From Comamonadaceae bacterium (lineage in GTDB: Bacteria; Pseudomonadota; Gammaproteobacteria; Burkholderiales; Burkholderiaceae_C): a stretch of DNA of 55,977 bases. The position numbers were made by a program, and so were the translations under genes. Below the pieces are notes generated by a model. The model did not search any database. It saw only the letters and a program-made list of their open reading frames with translations, and was not told where the DNA came from. The stretch is taken from assembly GCA_013297925.1 (NCBI GenBank), contig JAAFJC010000016.1:1-55977 (forward strand), in the 5' to 3' direction. Positions 42,222-52,513 of the stretch are shown piece after piece (the first letter of the stretch is position 1; the number at the start of each line of letters is the position of its first letter).

Positions 42222-42262
42222 GCCGGCTTAATATCTGATAAGTTCGCTATATAATTTATAGC
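42222..42262 (-). repeat. 41-bp dispersed element, copy 7 (upstream of the amidotransferase)
   Basis: Reverse orientation. GCTAT-N7-ATAGC hairpin is perfect and GCCGGC is intact, but the TGCGCA part has decayed to TATCAG. It ends 7 bp before the next start codon and so occupies the ribosome-binding region. Confidence 0.75.
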
Positions 42263-42269
42263 AACTGAT

Positions 42270-43094
42270 ATGTGTGAACTTCTAGGCATGAACACCCGCC
42301 AGCCGGCGGCCATCACCTTCTCGTTTCGCGGCTTTGCCAAGCGAGGCGGTGAGACGGGGCATCACCGTGATGGCTGGGGCATTGCGTTTTACGAAGAAAC
42401 GGGATGCCGCGTCTTTCTGGATGATCTGCCTGCTTGCAGTTCGCCGCTGGCAGCTTGGGTACAAAACTACCCCATCAAATCGCGCATCGTTATGGCGCAC
42501 ATCCGCAAGGCCACCCAGGGCGCTGCCGGCTTGGCCAATTGCCATCCTTTCCAGCGCGAGTGGCAGCGCAAAGCTTGGACCTTCATTCACAACGGCAATC
42601 TGACTGGCTACGCGCCGCTGCTTGATGGCACCTATCGCCCCATCGGGCAGACTGATAGCGAGCTGGCTTTTTGTGCGCTTTTGCAGCATCTGCGCGAGCG
42701 ATTTCCCAATGATGGCATGCCCGATGCGATTGAGTTGGCGCAAGCTATTCATGAAGCGGCCACGGGAATCGCCCACTTTGGCAATTTCAATTTTCTGCTC
42801 TCGCAAGGCGATCTGCTCTTTGCTTATTGCACCAGCAAGCTGCATTTTGTGCAGCGCCGTGCGCCTTTTGATCGGGCGCAGCTGGTGGATGAAGATGTGA
42901 GCATCGATCTGCGTGAGATCAACGATCACGACGATTGCATGGCCATCGTAGCTACCGCGCCGCTCACCCGTAACGAATCCTGGCAGAAATTTGAAGCTGG
43001 CACGCTCAAACTGTTTGAAGCCGGTGAGCTGCGCTGGCAATCCAGCGTCAAGCCCGTGCCCTATTTCGCACCAGCCGTCGATCCTTCGCAGTAA
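42270..43094 (+). CDS. Class II glutamine amidotransferase (YafJ-like)
   Basis: A 274-residue protein with an N-terminal nucleophile cysteine at position 2 (MCELLGMNTRQP), HRDGWGIAFYEE, VMAHIRKATQG and FIHNGNLTGY, the standard class II glutaminase blocks. It matches the YafJ group, whose natural partner reaction is not well defined. Cytosolic. The start follows a 41-bp element with no Shine-Dalgarno; no operon partner is evident. Confidence 0.9.
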   Translation: MCELLGMNTRQPAAITFSFRGFAKRGGETGHHRDGWGIAFYEETGCRVFLDDLPACSSPLAAWVQNYPIKSRIVMAHIRKATQGAAGLANCHPFQREWQRKAWTFIHNGNLTGYAPLLDGTYRPIGQTDSELAFCALLQHLRERFPNDGMPDAIELAQAIHEAATGIAHFGNFNFLLSQGDLLFAYCTSKLHFVQRRAPFDRAQLVDEDVSIDLREINDHDDCMAIVATAPLTRNESWQKFEAGTLKLFEAGELRWQSSVKPVPYFAPAVDPSQ

Positions 43095-43246
43095 GGTAGT
43101 GTTTCTAGGTCTCGAATCCGCCTCGCGATCATCATGCGTCATATGGCGGCGGCAATCTAGGGCTTCCTCACCCTTCACAAAGCCTTTTCACTTCGGTCAA
43201 ACGCCCGCCAGAGCAGACGCAAAGCCACATCCGCGACAATAGAGGG

Positions 43247-44281
43247 ATGACACAAGAATTAACTCTCACCCGCCCCGACGACTGGCATGTGCACTTGCGC
43301 GATGGTGATGCGCTCGCTACTGTGGTGCCGCACACGGCTGCGCAATTCGCCCGCGCAATCGTGATGCCCAATCTCAAGCCGCCTGTGACGACGGCAGCAC
43401 TGGCGATCGCCTACAAACAGCGCATCATGGCTGCTGTACCAAGCGGCGTGAAGTTTGAGCCCTTGATGACGCTTTATTTGACGGACAACACACCACCCGA
43501 TGAAATCAAACGCGCCAAAGATGCTGGCGTGGTCGCGCTCAAACTCTATCCAGCAGGTGCGACCACCAATAGCGATGCCGGCGTGACGGATCTGCGCAAA
43601 ACCTACAAGACACTTGAGGCGATGCAGCGTGAGGGCATTTTGCTTTTGGTGCATGGCGAAGTCACCAGCAGCGATATTGATCTGTTTGATCGCGAAGCTG
43701 TGTTTATCGACACCCAGCTCATTCCGCTGCGCAAAGATTTCCCTGAGCTCAAAATCGTGTTTGAGCACATCACGACGAAAGAGGCAGCGCACTATGTGGC
43801 GCAGGCTGATCAGTACACCGCTGCCACGATCACCGCCCATCATTTGCTCTACAACCGCAACGCCATCTTCACCGGCGGCATCCGCCCGCATTACTACTGC
43901 CTGCCCGTGCTCAAACGCGAAACGCATCGCCAAGCTTTGGTGCAGGCAGCGATTAGCGATTCCGACCGATTCTTCCTTGGCACAGACAGCGCACCGCACC
44001 CCGCGCATTTGAAAGAGCATGCCAGTGGCTGTGCGGGCTGCTACACCGCGCTCAGTGCGATGGAGCTCTATGCAGAGGCTTTTGAAACTGCTGGCGCTTT
44101 GCACAAACTCGAAGCCTTCAGTAGCTTCTATGGCGCTGATTTTTATGGCCTACCACGCAATCGCGAGACGATCACTTTAGCCAAGCAAGCGTGGACATTG
44201 CCCGAGACCTTGCCCTTTGGGCAAGCGGAAGTCAAACCATTGCGCGGCGGCGAAGAAATGGCTTGGAAGCTGGTTTCTTGA
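43247..44281 (+). CDS. pyrC: Dihydroorotase
   Basis: A 344-residue class II dihydroorotase that closes carbamoyl-aspartate to dihydroorotate in pyrimidine synthesis. Zinc ligands are visible as H14 and H16 in [10 protein letters not shown] and the carbamylated lysine K99 in [30 protein letters not shown] and LGTDSAPH complete the site. AGAGGG precedes the ATG. It stands alone, with a 41-bp element after the stop. Confidence 0.97.
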   Translation: MTQELTLTRPDDWHVHLRDGDALATVVPHTAAQFARAIVMPNLKPPVTTAALAIAYKQRIMAAVPSGVKFEPLMTLYLTDNTPPDEIKRAKDAGVVALKLYPAGATTNSDAGVTDLRKTYKTLEAMQREGILLLVHGEVTSSDIDLFDREAVFIDTQLIPLRKDFPELKIVFEHITTKEAAHYVAQADQYTAATITAHHLLYNRNAIFTGGIRPHYYCLPVLKRETHRQALVQAAISDSDRFFLGTDSAPHPAHLKEHASGCAGCYTALSAMELYAEAFETAGALHKLEAFSSFYGADFYGLPRNRETITLAKQAWTLPETLPFGQAEVKPLRGGEEMAWKLVS

Positions 44282-44298
44282 AGGAAAAATGGCACTTG

Positions 44299-44339
44299 GC
44301 CGGCAAGAATACTGCGCAAGGCGCTATAAATTTAATAGT
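44299..44339 (-). repeat. 41-bp dispersed element, copy 8 (pyrC/LivK gap)
   Basis: Reverse orientation in the 68-bp convergent gap between pyrC and the LivK-like gene. CTAT-N7-ATAG, TTGCGCA and GCCGGC are intact. Confidence 0.88.
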
Positions 44340-44349
44340 AATTCAAAGA

Positions 44350-45558
44350 TCACTGCTGCTTGCGCTGCACGATCAAATTGCGCTTTGCGTCTTCTGGATA
44401 AGCGAAGGTGATTAAACTGTTTTTCACTTGTCCCATCACGAGCATATTGGATGTGATGGCATCTTTGTCGCTAGTAGAAAATGGCTTGTCATAGGTGGCC
44501 ACTACGCCGTAGTACACACGAGGCATATTTTCGAGCGCTGCTTTGATGGCAGGCCCCGTGACATTGCCGTCGCGAATGCTGAACATGGAATACATCAAGA
44601 TATACATCGCGTCATAGCCTTGGGCAGCAGCGACAGGCACAGTGATGCGTTTGCCTGGATATTTACGTGCGTAAGCGGTGAGAAATGATGCGCGTCTTTC
44701 GTTGCTGGGTTCGGCGATGAATGTTTGCACCACGAGTGCACCCTCAGCGGCCTCTTTTGCGCCATCAATGAAAAAGGGGAAAGACAGCGTCCAAGGGCCG
44801 ACTTGGGGCACTTTCCAGCCAATGGCTTGCTTGGATTTAGCAATCACAGCATTTTCTGGACCCACGGTGTAGCTAAAGACGACTTCTGCACCAGCTGCCT
44901 TGGCTGCCTTCATCTCTTCGGTCAAATCTTTCACGCCCACATCAAAGCGAGCGACATGCACGGGTTTAACTTGTTTGGCATCCAAGGCTTTGAGAACATC
45001 TTGTAAGCCTGCCTCGCCATACCCAGATTTGTCTGCAAAGATGGCGATTTTGTCCCAGCCACGCTTGAGAATATCGTTCACTACGAAAGGAGCTTGGATG
45101 GCATCACGAGCAGAGGTGCGAAAAATATAGCTTTCAGGTGCAGGGAATTTAGCGGTCAATGGCGAACCTGTCGAACAAGGGATGATCAATGGGACTTTCG
45201 CTGTTTGATAGACATCCAGAGATTTTGCAGCCACTCCCGTATTGCAAAAGCCTACGACAACGCTGACCTTTTCTGCGATGAGAGCCTGCGATTGTTTCAA
45301 ACCCTCGTCGGGATTGGCTTTGTCATCCTTGATCACGAGCTCGAGCGGCCTACCAAGGAAACCGCCCACTGCATTGATTTCATCCACTGCTAGCTTGATG
45401 CCATTGAGCATGGGATTGCCAAAATCAGCCGATGCGCCAGTAAAGGGGCCGATGACGCCGATTTTTAGCGTTTGGTTTTGTGCAAAAAGCGGGCTGCAAG
45501 CTATCAGCAAAACACCTAAAACAGCGCGCAATGTATGAGCGAAAAAGCGAGTATTCAT
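44350..45558 (-). CDS. Branched-chain amino acid type ABC binding protein (LivK-like)
   Basis: A 402-residue periplasmic receptor of the Peripla_BP_6 (LivJ/LivK) family. The signal peptide MNTRFFAHTLRAVLGVLLIA ends near LFAQNQ. LKIGVIGPFTGASADFGNPMLNGIKLAVDEIN is the typical start of the mature protein; VVGFCNTGVAAKSL and VAAAQGYDAMYILMYS follow. No Liv permease or ATPase is adjacent, so it is an orphan receptor; the ligand could be another organic acid or aromatic compound. Confidence 0.9.
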   Translation of the reverse strand: MNTRFFAHTLRAVLGVLLIACSPLFAQNQTLKIGVIGPFTGASADFGNPMLNGIKLAVDEINAVGGFLGRPLELVIKDDKANPDEGLKQSQALIAEKVSVVVGFCNTGVAAKSLDVYQTAKVPLIIPCSTGSPLTAKFPAPESYIFRTSARDAIQAPFVVNDILKRGWDKIAIFADKSGYGEAGLQDVLKALDAKQVKPVHVARFDVGVKDLTEEMKAAKAAGAEVVFSYTVGPENAVIAKSKQAIGWKVPQVGPWTLSFPFFIDGAKEAAEGALVVQTFIAEPSNERRASFLTAYARKYPGKRITVPVAAAQGYDAMYILMYSMFSIRDGNVTGPAIKAALENMPRVYYGVVATYDKPFSTSDKDAITSNMLVMGQVKNSLITFAYPEDAKRNLIVQRKQQ

Positions 45559-45657
45559 GACATGCTTAAAAAGAAAAAATACAACAAGGATTATGTTTTC
45601 TATTTTGTGCCAATGTGTTCGGGTTTACCTATCCATGCTGCAGCAAGGGGATTTAAA

Positions 45658-46629
45658 TCAAGGCGTCGATGACTTGGTGGGCGTTTTAGGTTTTTCACCA
45701 GAAGCCAAGCGTTCACTCATCCAGCGCAGCAAATCCAGCCACATTTGCCGCATCTCGGCATTCAGTGGCGTTCGAAAGGCGCTTGGCAGCTCAATCGTTA
45801 CCACCGGCATGCCTTTGTGGACGCCGCCGTAATTACCCAAGCTTCCTGGGAAGATGCCTACTTGATCGAGATAAAGCCGTCCAAGCTTAGCGGGTGGCGT
45901 GGTGGGGCCATCGAAATCAAGCACACCGTAAGGCGCATGGATGCTAACGATCAAATGCGGCTTGAAGCGCTCCATCTCATCGTGCAGGAATTTCGACTCG
46001 GGCTCTGACAGAGGCTTAGGCCCCGGCCAGCGGCGCGGATCGCGCTTGACCTTTTGCTCCCAATAAATCTTGGCCTCGCGCTCCCAATTCGGCGTGGGGA
46101 AATTGCGGTTCAAATCCACGCCATTGGCATTCGTGCGCCGCGCGGGCGTCGAGAGCAGGCCATCGGGGTTGAGCAGGGGGATAAAACGCCAATGCGCATC
46201 TGCAGGAATTTCTTTGGCGAGTTGCAGCCAATACAAAGCGAGCGATGCGGTGGAGAGCTCATCGCCATGAATCCCGCCCACCACCAACACGCGCATCTTG
46301 GCGTCTTGCCGAGGCAAATCCTGCGTGTAAATGGGTTGCCCCTTGACCGAGCGCGCACCAGAATCACTCAGCTGCGCTTGTTGGCACAGCTGGAGGCTCA
46401 CATTCGGTAAATGTTTAGAAAAAGTGCTGCATGCCGGCGTGGAATATGCGGCAGGCGCTATGAAATAAAGAGCTGAACACCAAATGCCAAATACCGGATG
46501 CAGAAGACGCAGAGGTTTCGCAGAGGGCGCAAAAGAAATACCAAAAGGTGTTTTTCTTTTTTGCGTCCTCTGCGTAACTTTTGCGTCTTCTGCGTCCGGC
46601 TGTTCGGTTTTCTCCCTGGTCATGCGCAT
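45658..46629 (-). CDS. M14-family zinc peptidase (MpaA-like amidase), repeat-built N-terminus
   Basis: The catalytic part resembles murein peptide amidase MpaA: VVGGIHGDELST has the His/Glu zinc ligands, then FIPLLNPDGLL, RRTNANGVDLNRNFP, VSIHAPYGVLDFDGP and VVTIELPSAF. From the ATG at 46629 (7 nt after recQ) the protein has 323 residues, but its first ~66 codons lie in two dispersed repeats (46489-46600 and 46433-46473). The GTG at 46401 gives 247 residues, close to MpaA (about 240), with no signal peptide. It probably trims peptidoglycan peptides; whether it is exported depends on the start. Confidence 0.82.
   Translation of the reverse strand: MRMTREKTEQPDAEDAKVTQRTQKRKTPFGISFAPSAKPLRLLHPVFGIWCSALYFIAPAAYSTPACSTFSKHLPNVSLQLCQQAQLSDSGARSVKGQPIYTQDLPRQDAKMRVLVVGGIHGDELSTASLALYWLQLAKEIPADAHWRFIPLLNPDGLLSTPARRTNANGVDLNRNFPTPNWEREAKIYWEQKVKRDPRRWPGPKPLSEPESKFLHDEMERFKPHLIVSIHAPYGVLDFDGPTTPPAKLGRLYLDQVGIFPGSLGNYGGVHKGMPVVTIELPSAFRTPLNAEMRQMWLDLLRWMSERLASGEKPKTPTKSSTP
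46433..46473 (-). repeat. 41-bp dispersed element, copy 9 (in M14 peptidase 5' end)
   Basis: Reverse orientation, sense with the peptidase frame and in the same frame as the signal-peptide copies (ALYFIAPAAYSTPA). GCCGGC intact; the hairpin has one mismatch (AGAG for ATAG). Confidence 0.78.
46489..46600. repeat. Long inverted repeat of CGCAGAGG-like octads, copy 2
   Basis: Arms built from GCAGAAGACGCAGAGG-type units face TTGCGTCCTCTGCGTAAC-type units around a ~20-bp centre. It begins AAATACCGGATGCAGA, nearly as copy 1 at 7047. It lies within the possible 5' coding part of the M14 peptidase. Confidence 0.85.
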
Positions 46630-46636
46630 ACCCCAA

Positions 46637-48574
46637 TCAAGCCGCAGCTAATTCCTGCCCCGCATCGTCACGCAGCAATCGCAGCACTTCTTCCCCATAA
46701 GCTTCCAGCTTCTTCGCCCCCAGCCCGCTGATGCCTGCGAGCCCAGCCAGGCTTTGCGGTGCGGCGGTGGCCATGGCCAGAAGCGTAGCGTCATGGAAGA
46801 TCACATACGCTGGCAAAGCATGCTCGCGCGCCACTTCGGCGCGCCAGGCTTTAAGCGCGGCGAAGCGCCGCTGCGCCACCGCATCCAAAGCAGCGAGCGT
46901 CTCGGGTGTTTTGGTTTTGGATTTGCCATCACCTTTTGTGCTGCTTTTAGCCCTGCGCACGTTCTCGGGCAAGGCTTCACGCAACAGCACAGTGTGCTCA
47001 CCTTTGAGATAGCTTTTAGCCAAGGGCTCGAGCTTCAAGGTATTGAAATGCTCCGCATCTACGCTGACTGCACCTAGCGCGATCAGCTGGCGCAGCAAGG
47101 CTTTGTATTGTTGTTCACTCACTTCTGCGCCGATGCCGAAAGTTGAGAGCTGATGATGCGCAAACTGCGCCATCTTGTCGGTTGTCTTTCCGCGCAGTAT
47201 GTCAATGATATGCCCCGCGCCAAAGCTGATGCCGCTGGCTTGCTGCACGCGGTAAATGCAGGAAAGCAATTTTTGCGCGGCTTGCGTGGCGTCCCAAGTC
47301 ACTGCAGGCGAGAGGCAGTTGTCGCAGTTGTTGCAGCGGTAATTCAGTCTCGCATTCTCACCACCGATTTGTTCACCGAAATAGCCGAGCAGCCTTCCAC
47401 GCCTGCAGTCTGTGGCCTCGGCGAGTGATAGCAGTGCATCTAGCTTGCCGCGCATCACAGCTTTGTAGTCTTCGTTGGCAGGGCTCTCGTCAATCATGCG
47501 GCGCTGGTTCACCACATCTTGCAGGCCATAAGCCATCCAAGCATTCGCTGCTTGCCCATCACGCCCCGCACGACCGGTTTCTTGGTAATAGCCTTCGATG
47601 TTTTTAGGTAGGTCCAGATGCGCCACAAAGCGCACATCAGGTTTGTCAATGCCCATACCAAAAGCAATCGTGGCCGTCATCACCACGGCAGTGCCTTCCT
47701 GCGCATCACCTCGCAGGAAGGCATCTTGATTGGCCTGCCGCTCGCGCTGCTCCATGCCAGCGTGATAGGGCAGGGCGCGGATGCCTTCGCCGCGCAGCCA
47801 CTCAGCGGTTTCTTCCACCTTCTTGCGCGATTGGCAATACACAATACCTGCTTCGCCTGCATGCTCATCTTCAATGAAACGCAGCAGTTGCTTGCGTGGA
47901 TCGGTTTTCTCAGATATGCGGTAGCGGATGTTCGGCCGATCAAAGCTACTGACCAATTGTGCAGCGCCTTCCAGCTGCAAGCGCTCAATCATGTCTTGCC
48001 GGGTGAGATCATCGGCGGTGGCGGTGAGCGCTAGGCGAGGCACATCGGAATAACGCTCATGAAACAGCGCCAGCGAGCGATATTCAGGCCGGAAATCATG
48101 GCCCCACTGGCTCACGCAATGCGCCTCATCAATCGCAAACAGGCTCAGCAACTTTTGCTCATAGAGGCATTGCAAGAGCGCCAGAAAGCGCGGCGTATTC
48201 AGCCGCTCAGGCGCAACGTAAAGCAAGGCGAGCTCGCCGCGAAGCATTTGCTGCTCCACTTCTCCGGCTTGTTGGCTATCCAACGTGGAATTGAGAAAAG
48301 CCGCAGGGACACCGAGCTCATGCAACGCCCCCACTTGATCATGCATCAAAGCAATCAGCGGCGAGACGACGATACATACCCCCTTGCCCTGCTGAGCTCG
48401 CAAAATAGCCGGGATCTGATAGCACAGTGATTTGCCACCGCCCGTCGGCATGAGCACCAGTGCATCGCCGCCTGAGAGCACCTGCTCAATCGCGGCTTGT
48501 TGTTGACCGCGAAATGCGCTGTAGCCAAACACATCGTGCAAGACCTGGAGCGGAGAATTCGTATCGCTTTGCAT
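46637..48574 (-). CDS. recQ: ATP-dependent DNA helicase RecQ
   Basis: A 645-residue 3'-5' helicase of recombination and replication repair. [13 protein letters not shown] holds the Walker A lysine K48; [19 protein letters not shown] is the DEAH box and aromatic loop; [19 protein letters not shown] and [10 protein letters not shown] are motifs V and VI. The zinc cluster [19 protein letters not shown] and a C-terminal HRDC domain (near [18 protein letters not shown]) are present, so all domains are intact. The M14 gene starts 7 nt after its stop. Confidence 0.97.
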   Translation of the reverse strand: MQSDTNSPLQVLHDVFGYSAFRGQQQAAIEQVLSGGDALVLMPTGGGKSLCYQIPAILRAQQGKGVCIVVSPLIALMHDQVGALHELGVPAAFLNSTLDSQQAGEVEQQMLRGELALLYVAPERLNTPRFLALLQCLYEQKLLSLFAIDEAHCVSQWGHDFRPEYRSLALFHERYSDVPRLALTATADDLTRQDMIERLQLEGAAQLVSSFDRPNIRYRISEKTDPRKQLLRFIEDEHAGEAGIVYCQSRKKVEETAEWLRGEGIRALPYHAGMEQRERQANQDAFLRGDAQEGTAVVMTATIAFGMGIDKPDVRFVAHLDLPKNIEGYYQETGRAGRDGQAANAWMAYGLQDVVNQRRMIDESPANEDYKAVMRGKLDALLSLAEATDCRRGRLLGYFGEQIGGENARLNYRCNNCDNCLSPAVTWDATQAAQKLLSCIYRVQQASGISFGAGHIIDILRGKTTDKMAQFAHHQLSTFGIGAEVSEQQYKALLRQLIALGAVSVDAEHFNTLKLEPLAKSYLKGEHTVLLREALPENVRRAKSSTKGDGKSKTKTPETLAALDAVAQRRFAALKAWRAEVAREHALPAYVIFHDATLLAMATAAPQSLAGLAGISGLGAKKLEAYGEEVLRLLRDDAGQELAAA

Positions 48575-48582
48575 GATGATTA

Positions 48583-48623
48583 ACTACTAAAATTGTAGCA
48601 GTCTGCGCAGTAAATATGCCGGA
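48583..48623 (+). repeat. 41-bp dispersed element, copy 10 (recQ/dacB gap)
   Basis: ACTAC-N7-GTAGC hairpin with the C-G closing pair, CTGCGCAG and ATGCCGGA. It lies just upstream of recQ, antisense to both flanking minus-strand genes. Confidence 0.85.
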
Positions 48624-48653
48624 GGTAGGCCAAAATCTGTATGAAAATGAAGT

Positions 48654-50108
48654 TCAAGGGCGTTTAACAACCCATTCGACCAAGGCATCCAATGCAGGCC
48701 GTGCTGCGCCTGCATTGGGATGGTTGATGATGGCAGCCAAGCTATAGCGTTGGCCGCTCAATGCGCTGGCATAGCCTGCCACGGCTGCGACATCTCGTAG
48801 CGTGCCTGTTTTAAGCTGCGCTTGGCCGATAGCGGCAGAAGCTGCATTGCGATCACGCATGCGCGCCACCGTACCATCCACGCCTGCGATGCCCATTGAG
48901 TTGGCAAACACCAGCGCTTGCGTGCTGCTGGCGGCCAATTGCAGCAAGCTGTTGATGCTGGCTGCGCTGGCGCGCTCCTGCCGCGAGAGGCCTGAGCCGT
49001 TGTCGAGCACTGGCTCAGGTATGCCAGGTAAATTCTTCTTCCACCAAGCTGCCACATTGCGCCGAGAAGCGGCAAAGCTGCCAGTGCGCCCAGTAGTGGG
49101 CAGCTCAGACGATAGCGTAAGGAACACTTGCTGCGCCATCACGTTGTTGGAGAATTTATTCACATCGGCAATGATGTCTGAGAGCGGCAGTGAGGGCTCG
49201 GTATGCAGCAAACGGGCAGTGCGCGGCAGAGCATCTTCACGCACAGTGCCCGTGAGCCCCCCTCCCGATTTTCGCCACATGGCCTCGATCACGCGTGCCG
49301 CATACTGACGCGGCGCCACATAAGCCACAGGCCAGACGCGCTCGCCGCAAGAGATGGCATAGCGGCCAGAGAAAGTCACGCGATCGGGATTGGAAAAATC
49401 GCCTTGCAAACTACCGCGCCAGTCACCACAAGCACCATAGGATGCCGAGATCTCGGCGGGGAATTCCACCCGCGATATCGGTGGATCGACGCGCAAAAGT
49501 ACGCGCTTGTTGGTCACATCGGGCGAGAAATTAAAGATCAGTGATTTGAAATTCACCAACAAACCGTCAGGCACGGCGTTATAGGGGCGCAGCGGCTCAT
49601 CGTCAAAATCTGCAGGGTTTTTGTCTGGCACATCAAAGACGCGGCGATCCAGCACGATATCGCCCCGCACCTCGCGCACACCCTTAGCTCGCACTTGGGC
49701 AAACAGCTCCTCAATCCGCTCCAACACGAACTTCGGATCGCCGCTGCCGCGCAAAATCAAATGGCCTTGCAATACGCCGCCCTCCAGCGTGCCGTCGATA
49801 TACACGCGATTTTTCCAAGTGAAATCTGCGCCAAGCTGATCAAGCGCAGCATAGGTGGTGATCAGTTTCATCACGGAAGCCGGATTCACGCCGACCTCAG
49901 CGCGATGCTTGATCACAGGTGCTTCAAGCGTGGCCGTGGCACTAGCTGCGCTGGGAATCGTCTGCACCACTACGCTGATCGCCGAGGTCGGCACGCCAGC
50001 TCGCGCCAGCCCTTGCAGCACCTCCTTAGGCAGTGGCTGGGCATGGCCATGAATGGCGAATAAACCGAGGGAAAGAAGAAAAAGGCGAGGAAGATCAAAC
50101 AAGCGCAT
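48654..50108 (-). CDS. dacB: D-alanyl-D-alanine carboxypeptidase/endopeptidase (PBP4)
   Basis: A 484-residue S13 peptidase that trims or cleaves peptidoglycan cross-links in the periplasm. The signal peptide ends near HGHAQ. Active-site motifs are S78-V-M-K81 in NPASVMKLITTYAALDQLG, the SxN motif in VNKFSNNVMAQQ and KTG in LKTGTLRDVAAVAGY. The length is close to E. coli DacB (477). An intergenic 41-bp element separates it from recQ; the two genes need not share a promoter. Confidence 0.95.
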   Translation of the reverse strand: MRLFDLPRLFLLSLGLFAIHGHAQPLPKEVLQGLARAGVPTSAISVVVQTIPSAASATATLEAPVIKHRAEVGVNPASVMKLITTYAALDQLGADFTWKNRVYIDGTLEGGVLQGHLILRGSGDPKFVLERIEELFAQVRAKGVREVRGDIVLDRRVFDVPDKNPADFDDEPLRPYNAVPDGLLVNFKSLIFNFSPDVTNKRVLLRVDPPISRVEFPAEISASYGACGDWRGSLQGDFSNPDRVTFSGRYAISCGERVWPVAYVAPRQYAARVIEAMWRKSGGGLTGTVREDALPRTARLLHTEPSLPLSDIIADVNKFSNNVMAQQVFLTLSSELPTTGRTGSFAASRRNVAAWWKKNLPGIPEPVLDNGSGLSRQERASAASINSLLQLAASSTQALVFANSMGIAGVDGTVARMRDRNAASAAIGQAQLKTGTLRDVAAVAGYASALSGQRYSLAAIINHPNAGAARPALDALVEWVVKRP

Positions 50109-50191
50109 GCCCGATTATCTCAGTGCAGAAATGTGATGGTTTTGAGGTGATAATCGCGCCATCCCCATTTTTGGAGCAAACCCTTGGATAC

Positions 50192-50264
50192 CTACCCCAG
50201 TTGGTAGCTTCCCTGGCAGGCGGATTCATTCACGCAGGCACGGGAAGCACATATTTACTTCCCG
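50192..50264 (+). promoter_or_regulatory. Hairpins in the leader of the CorA-like gene
   Basis: Two hairpins lie upstream of the start: CTACC (50192-50196) with GGTAG (50203-50207), and CGGGAAG (50241-50247) with CTTCCCG (50258-50264). They could form a regulatory leader for a magnesium channel, but I cannot match them to a known riboswitch. Confidence 0.35.
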
Positions 50265-50292
50265 TTCAACCATTTAAGTTGGAGCCTGCACC

Positions 50293-51282
50293 ATGCTCAA
50301 CATTTTTACGCTGGCCAATGGCCGCCTCTTCCAAGAAGAGATTGAATCGCTCGAAGAGCTCACCAAATTTCAGCCCATCTGGGTGGATTTGGAATCCCCC
50401 ACTCCTGAAGAAAAGGCTTGGATCAAGCAGCACTATGGCCTTTCCATTCCCGCAGACGCGATGGATGAAGATATCGAAGAGTCCGCACGCTTTTACGAAG
50501 CAGACAATGGCGACCTGCATATCCGCTCTGACTTTTTGATTGACGATGAAGAATCCCGCACCGAGCGCGTCGCTTTCATCTTGAATTTGAACAATGCCGA
50601 TCTCAAAAGCAAAGGCGTATTGTTCTCGATTCACGATGAATCCATTCCCATCTTTCGTTTGCTGCGCCTGCGCGCCCGCAGCTTGCCAGGCTTGATTGAA
50701 GATGCCCGAGAAGTGCTGCTCAAGCTCTATGACGCTGATGCTGAGTACTGCGCCGATGCGCTAGAAGGTATTCACGATGAGCTAGAAAAAGCCAGCAGCC
50801 AAGTCTTGAAAGGCGATGTAACGGACGAGCTTGCCGCTGACGTGCTCGCCAATATCGCCAAGCAGGAAGACTTGAATGGCCGAATTCGCCGCAACATGAT
50901 GGACACGCGTCGCGCGCTGTCCTTCATGATGCGCAGCAAGATGCTTTCCGCCGAGCAATTCAACGAAGCGCGGCAAATTCTGCGCGACATTGATTCGCTG
51001 GATTCACACACTGCCTTCCTGTTCGACAAGATCAACTTCTTGATGGATGCCGTGGTCGGTTTCATCAATATCAACCAAAACAAGATCATCAAAATCTTCT
51101 CGGTGGCCAGCGTAGCTCTGCTGCCACCCACCTTGATCGCCAGCATCTATGGCATGAATATGCAGATACCCGAGGTGCAAGCCCTTGGGAGCGCGGCGTA
51201 TCCCTTTGTCGTTGTGTTGATGGTGGCCAGTGCCATTGTGCCGATGTGGTATTTCAGGCGGCGTGGCTGGCTGAAGGGCTGA
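50293..51282 (+). CDS. CorA-family magnesium/cobalt transporter
   Basis: A 329-residue inner-membrane channel protein. A long cytosolic, helical and acidic N-terminal region precedes two C-terminal membrane segments. The family signature YGMNM ends the first segment (LPPTLIASIYGMNM), and the second is FVVVLMVASAIVPMWYF with a basic tail. It would carry Mg2+ and possibly Co2+ or Ni2+. Converges with ychF, with a 41-bp element in the 73-bp gap. Confidence 0.93.
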   Translation: MLNIFTLANGRLFQEEIESLEELTKFQPIWVDLESPTPEEKAWIKQHYGLSIPADAMDEDIEESARFYEADNGDLHIRSDFLIDDEESRTERVAFILNLNNADLKSKGVLFSIHDESIPIFRLLRLRARSLPGLIEDAREVLLKLYDADAEYCADALEGIHDELEKASSQVLKGDVTDELAADVLANIAKQEDLNGRIRRNMMDTRRALSFMMRSKMLSAEQFNEARQILRDIDSLDSHTAFLFDKINFLMDAVVGFININQNKIIKIFSVASVALLPPTLIASIYGMNMQIPEVQALGSAAYPFVVVLMVASAIVPMWYFRRRGWLKG

Positions 51283-51305
51283 TTTTTAAGGCTTTTGAGC
51301 CATTG

Positions 51306-51346
51306 GCCGGCGTATTTACTGCGGGAGAAGCTATCAAAATAATAGT
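51306..51346 (-). repeat. 41-bp dispersed element, copy 11 (CorA/ychF gap)
   Basis: Reverse orientation in a convergent gap. CTAT-N7-ATAG, CCCGCAG (on the minus strand) and GCCGGC are present. It begins 24 bp after the CorA stop. Confidence 0.85.
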
Positions 51347-51355
51347 GATTTCGCG

Positions 51356-52450
51356 CTATACGTTGAACAAGAAATTCAGCACATCACCATCTTTGACGAT
51401 GTATTCCTTGCCTTCGGCGCGCATCTTGCCTGCTTCCTTCGCGCCATGCTCGCCTTTGAAGGCGATGTAGTCGTCAAACGCAATGGTTTGCGCGCGGATA
51501 AAGCCGCGCTCGAAATCGGTGTGGATCACGCCTGCGGCTTGCGGGCCTGTCGCGCCAATCGGCACCGTCCAAGCGCGCACTTCTTTGACGCCAGCCGTAA
51601 AGTAGGTTTGCAAGCCCAGCAGTTTGAAGCCCGCGCGAATCAGGCGGTTAAGGCCAGGCTCGCTTTGGCCCAGATCTGCCAAGAAGGTCGATTTGTCTTC
51701 GTCGCTCATGTCGGCCAATTCGGCTTCAATCTTGGCGCAAATCGCCACCACAGGCGCGTTTTGCCCTTTGGCGTATTCTTCTAGTTTGGCCAGAAATGGG
51801 TTGTTGTTAAATCCATCTTCGGCCACATTGCCCACAAACATCGCTGGCTTGGCAGTGATCAAGCACAGCGGCTTGAGCGTAACGAGCTCTTCTTTGGAAA
51901 AATCGATGCCGCGCACGGGCTTGCCTTGATTGAGGGCGGTTTGGCATTTCTCCAAGACGGCCACGAGCTTCACCGCCTCTTTGTCGTTGCCTGTCTTGGC
52001 CACTTTGGTGTAACGCTGCAAGCTTTTCTCGACAGTAGTCAAATCAGCAAGGCAAAGCTCCGTTTGAATCACTTCAATATCAGAAATCGGATCAACCTTG
52101 CCCGAAACGTGAATCACATTGGGATCTTCAAAGCAGCGCACCACATTCACGATGGCATCCGTCTCGCGGATATGTGACAAGAATTTGTTGCCCAAACCCT
52201 CGCCTTGCGAAGCGCCAGCCACCAAGCCCGCGATATCGACGAATTCCACAATCGCCGGCACAATTTTCTCTGGGCTCACAATGGCGGCGAGTTGCGCCAA
52301 GCGCGGATCGGGCAGCTCTACGATGCCCACATTGGGCTCGATGGTGCAAAAAGGGTAGTTTTCGGCAGCAATGCCCGCCTTGGTGAGTGCATTAAACAGC
52401 GTCGATTTTCCAACGTTGGGCAGGCCAACGATCCCACATTTCAAGCTCAT
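51356..52450 (-). CDS. ychF: Ribosome-associated P-loop ATPase/GTPase YchF
   Basis: A 364-residue Obg-family protein, the usual length (E. coli 363). G1 is [12 protein letters not shown], switch and G3 region [21 protein letters not shown], and the C-terminal TGS-type domain ends [18 protein letters not shown]. YchF (OLA1 in eukaryotes) binds ribosomes and hydrolyses ATP; it lowers oxidative stress resistance in E. coli. The next gene upstream on this strand is a MOSC protein 63 bp away. Confidence 0.97.
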   Translation of the reverse strand: MSLKCGIVGLPNVGKSTLFNALTKAGIAAENYPFCTIEPNVGIVELPDPRLAQLAAIVSPEKIVPAIVEFVDIAGLVAGASQGEGLGNKFLSHIRETDAIVNVVRCFEDPNVIHVSGKVDPISDIEVIQTELCLADLTTVEKSLQRYTKVAKTGNDKEAVKLVAVLEKCQTALNQGKPVRGIDFSKEELVTLKPLCLITAKPAMFVGNVAEDGFNNNPFLAKLEEYAKGQNAPVVAICAKIEAELADMSDEDKSTFLADLGQSEPGLNRLIRAGFKLLGLQTYFTAGVKEVRAWTVPIGATGPQAAGVIHTDFERGFIRAQTIAFDDYIAFKGEHGAKEAGKMRAEGKEYIVKDGDVLNFLFNV

Positions 52451-52513
52451 GATTGAATTCCTAGCGCATGGTCTGCGCGTCTTTTGGCAAAGCTGCTAAG
52501 TGTATGCGAAGCC

